Shown here: piece by piece, positions 17,095 to 19,488 of the stretch
How positions within the stretch are numbered: the stretch's first letter is position 1
Layout of the letters: each line of letters opens with the position of its first letter
Source: Tetmemena sp. SeJ-2015
Lineage: Eukaryota > Ciliophora > Spirotrichea > Sporadotrichida > Oxytrichidae
NCBI GenBank assembly: GCA_027382625.1
Contig: JAJKFJ010005270.1
Coordinates: 1-19,488 of the forward strand
Length of the DNA stretch: 19,488 bases
Reading direction: 5' to 3'
The notes under the pieces: model-generated
Databases searched by the model: none
What the model was told of the DNA's origin: nothing
The model's input: only the letters and a program-made list of their open reading frames with translations
Position numbers and translations under genes: made by a program

Positions 17095-19377
17095 CTAGCC
17101 ATATTGACATCCTCAGGAGTCATTTTAGTTATCTCAGGATGTTCGATGTAGAAATTTTTCTCGAAAGCTTCATATTCTATTTAGGTATGGTCAAGTGCCT
17201 TCAATGATTGGATTCCTTTCTTCTCAAGTTATCTCAACTTTTCGTAGTCTATATTTCCATTCGCATCTAAGATAGCTTCCTGTTTATCCAAAAGTTGCTA
17301 TTCAGCATCATCACCTTAAGCATTTACTACGTCAATCATTTCAGTGTCTCCATCATCCTTTATCTTTGTTTATCTCCCTGAGGATTAGACATTCTTGGGT
17401 GCTTTCTAAGCTCTCTTCATGTACTTCTGATAATCTTCATCCTCTGAATCTTCTTCAAGCTTAAAATTCTTGCTCTGAAATTGCTCTACTACTCTTGGCT
17501 TGTAGTTCTAATCAAAATTGCAATTAGAATTACTCTCAGCTTAACTTATAAAATCAGTTTGCATTTGCGGATTTTTAGTATCCACTTCTTCTGGTTTCAG
17601 GCCTGCTTCCTTAGTTGCCAGCAGCTATTTGTCTTTGAGTAGTTTCTTAAGGGCTTTTTCTTCGAGATCTTTTTAGTGTTGGAGACTTTGCTGATTCTCT
17701 TCTTAAGCTTTCCCTTCTATCTCTTTCATGAAAGCATCCAAGGGGTCGTCATCATCTGTCTGCTACTGAGCTGGTGCCATAGACTATTGAGATACAGGCA
17801 GTCCGTATTTATTGACAGCTGAGCTCAAAATATTAGAGGTACGAGCAAAGCTTAAACTAGATGTCTTAACAACCTTAAAATATCTCACAATAAAATATCA
17901 GTCTTGCGATACTCGTTTTAGTCCTCTAGTAAAGTATTGCTATCACCACTCTCTCTGCTAGGGTCATAGCTAGAAAGGAGTTTCTTAGATGCGAATTCCT
18001 CATTCTCTCTTTTTCTCTGATAGGTGTCTTGTTCTCTCGGCTGATGTGGCACTAACTACAGAGCGGATCGATAATTAGAGATTAGCCAAACTTACATCTT
18101 TGCTACTGAATCTACTCAAATTTCCACCACCCACTGCAGAGCCTGAAAAGTTAGAAGGTCTCTGATTTTGTTGCTAGTTATTTTGAATTTACATTCGCAT
18201 ATCAGTTCTTGAATATTATGAGGAGGAATTACTGCCTGGGTTACCTCTAGAATAATTTTAGAGGGATTCATTCTAAAATCTATTGGCCGAAGGATCTTAA
18301 AACGAACCAGTAAAATAAATTGGTGTGTAGAGGATTTTATAAATTAAGGTAAGTTTTATATCATTGTTATTAGGTTTATTTTGCAAGTCTGGACGCAAAC
18401 CTTGCATTTAATTTTACATTCCTGCTTAGTCTTATTTTTGAGGTTGCTTTGCAGGGACAAAATAATTTTACCTCATTTATTCTAGAAAATTATATTTAAA
18501 CTATTAAGGCTGCAATCTATTTTTACATCATTAAAAAGATATTCAAAAAATTAAGTTCTTAATTAAGCTATATCATTTTTCTTTCACTAGATATCCCACT
18601 TGGTTTTTCTTTTGAGTCTAGGTGGATTGCATTCTTCTGTGTTTGTAGCCATAACTGTATCCTATACTTCTTACTGCACTTCTAGATTTTAGTTTAATAT
18701 CACATCTGATTAAGCATGAGAAGCTTGGTTTTATTCTTCAGAATTTGTGTGCTAAGGCGCAGCAAGCTATTGCATTTATAGCTATTCCTTAAGAGTGAGT
18801 CTCCTCGGCTTCTCATTTGCATTCGATGGTACATTTTGACTAAGATGCTTATCCTTTTCTTGATTATCTCGATGACTTGATCTCTATCTGTTTGAGTCTC
18901 TTTCTCTTCTTTCCCTTCTCGTTTTCTCATACTCCGAAGATCTGCTTCTACTTCTCTTATCTCTTTTCCTATCCCTATCATATCTTCTATCCTTTCGCTC
19001 TCTCGATCTATTGCTACTTCTTCCGTAACTTCCTTATAATTTTAAGTAAAAATATACTTAAAGATGTATTTTTTGGATTTGAAGGAATATACAGTTATAT
19101 TCAAAAAGTACGATATATACACACTCATAGAGAGAGCAGACTTAGAGTAGAACTTGCTTGCATGTGCAGTTATCCTGTAGTTTACCTCATCTTTTGCCTT
19201 CTCTCGTACTCATTCTCTTTGCTGAATTGAACTTCAGTGTTCATCGCTTTCGAGATAACATACTCACTGTAGATGTAGGTGTAGGGCATTCTCCTCTTCG
19301 CATTTTGAGCACACTTCGTTCGCGAGCAGTTGTGAATACTCAGAGTTCCAGCGAAATCTTGCTTGATAATGAGTCAT
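17095..19377 (-). CDS. DDX46: N-terminal part of DDX46/Prp5-type DEAD-box splicing helicase; helicase core absent
   Basis: Prp5/DDX46 is the ATPase that remodels U2 snRNP during pre-spliceosome assembly. About 630-660 aa are encoded here. First comes an Arg/Ser-rich N-terminus (RSRERKDRRYDRDRKRDKRS), then KRKTKWD and a Gln/Asn-rich stretch. The family hallmark DDPLDAFMKEIE follows, and then the block before the helicase core, DHTQIEYEAFEKNFYIEHPE and MTPEDVNMAR (human KIEYEPFRKNFYVEVPE, SQEEVN). The frame runs unbroken through four IESs and introns 18447-18471 and 18056-18095. It ends at 17095 in AG followed by donor GTAAGT. Only 124 bp separate this from the stop of convergent MCTS1, so Q motif, Walker A, DEAD, SAT and the whole C-terminus are not here. 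The 5' end is uncertain: ATG 19377 needs either an intron (GTGAGT donor, about 19217-19262) or a 7-bp-pointer IES; ATGs 19289 and 19244 are alternatives. Confidence 0.88.
17863..17900 (-). other. IES, 38 bp, pointer AAGAC
   Basis: In the DDX46-like gene. It shifts frame and carries a TGA; removal joins DQNEYRKT to SSLSFARTSN. Confidence 0.87.
18315..18338 (-). other. IES, 24 bp, pointer AATTTAT
   Basis: In the DDX46-like gene. It is in frame; a 7-bp repeat flanks AT-rich sequence within a Gln/Asn-rich segment. Removal joins LTLIY to FTGSFQDPS. Confidence 0.62.
18537..18588 (-). other. IES, 52 bp, pointer ATATCT
   Basis: In the DDX46-like gene. Removal joins KRKTKWDI to FLMMQKQIAALI in frame. 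A second repeat (TCTAG) gives an early TGA. Confidence 0.72.
19027..19150 (-). other. IES, 124 bp, pointer AAGTT
   Basis: In the DDX46-like gene. It carries TGAs; removal joins QLHMQAS to YGRSSNRSRERK. Confidence 0.78.
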
Positions 19378-19488
19378 TGAACTGCGTGTTACTGATTGAC
19401 ATTTTCCATTAATAATTGTAGAAATAGAAATGAATTAAGAAAACTTAATAAGTTAATCACTTCAGTCTTAAAAATTAATTAAGAATGC

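Noticed and set aside
19290..19400. Reverse-transcriptase-like C-terminal motif (Cys-x2-Cys...His-x-His) as a retroelement remnant
   Set aside because: Only a short stretch with no RT or endonuclease motifs; it fits better as part of the DDX46-like 5' end or as skipped DNA.
1..19488. Telomeric repeats, tRNA or rRNA genes, transposase genes, CRISPR arrays
   Set aside because: I read for C4A4/G4T4 blocks, cloverleaf-like segments, DDE-transposase motifs and regular repeats and saw none I could support. A bacterial origin is excluded by introns and genetic code.

Overview
The window looks like germline (micronuclear) DNA of a spirotrich ciliate of the Oxytricha/Stylonychia kind. Three observations support this. 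(1) Every gene reads through many TAA and TAG codons and ends at TGA, so TAA and TAG encode Gln. (2) The genes are cut by short AT-rich inserts, most flanked by a 3-9 bp direct repeat that also fixes the reading frame. These are the marks of internal eliminated sequences (IESs) bounded by pointers. Removing an insert plus one repeat copy restores the protein. (3) Conventional GT-AG introns, several only 25-76 nt long, are present as well. I resolve 47 IESs and 19 introns. After their removal five genes are exact open frames, and the recognisable ones match their families in length (MCTS1-like 183 aa, SLC35D-like 356 aa). The exact species cannot be read from the sequence, and no telomeric C4A4 repeat is visible.

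Layout: 211-7615 (-) is a giant protein of about 2,000 aa with five calponin-homology-like domains, 20 resolved IESs and 7 introns. 7839-10946 (+) is an 886-aa coiled-coil protein with 10 IESs and one intron. 11230-13365 (-) is a complete DHHC protein acyltransferase (468 aa, 5 IESs, 4 introns). 13664-15944 (-) is a complete SLC35D-type nucleotide-sugar transporter (356 aa, 6 IESs, 3 introns). 16057-16970 (+) is MCTS1/Tma20 (183 aa, 2 IESs, 2 introns). 17095-19377 (-) is the N-terminal part of a DDX46/Prp5 splicing helicase; it stops at a splice donor with the whole helicase core absent.

The genes share no evident pathway. Their grouping is germline linkage, and after genome rearrangement they would be expected on separate small chromosomes or in small groups. 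Two pairs are head-to-head with short shared upstream regions (SLC35D/MCTS1, 112 bp between start codons; CH protein/coiled-coil, 223 bp). All five complete genes are non-scrambled, with segments in order on one strand. The DDX46/Prp5 gene is the exception: its missing half must lie elsewhere in the germline, or the locus is broken.

Limits: all junctions were worked out by eye. A 290-bp AT-rich in-frame stretch in the CH gene (about 905-1195) and the 5' end of the DDX46-like gene are not resolved.
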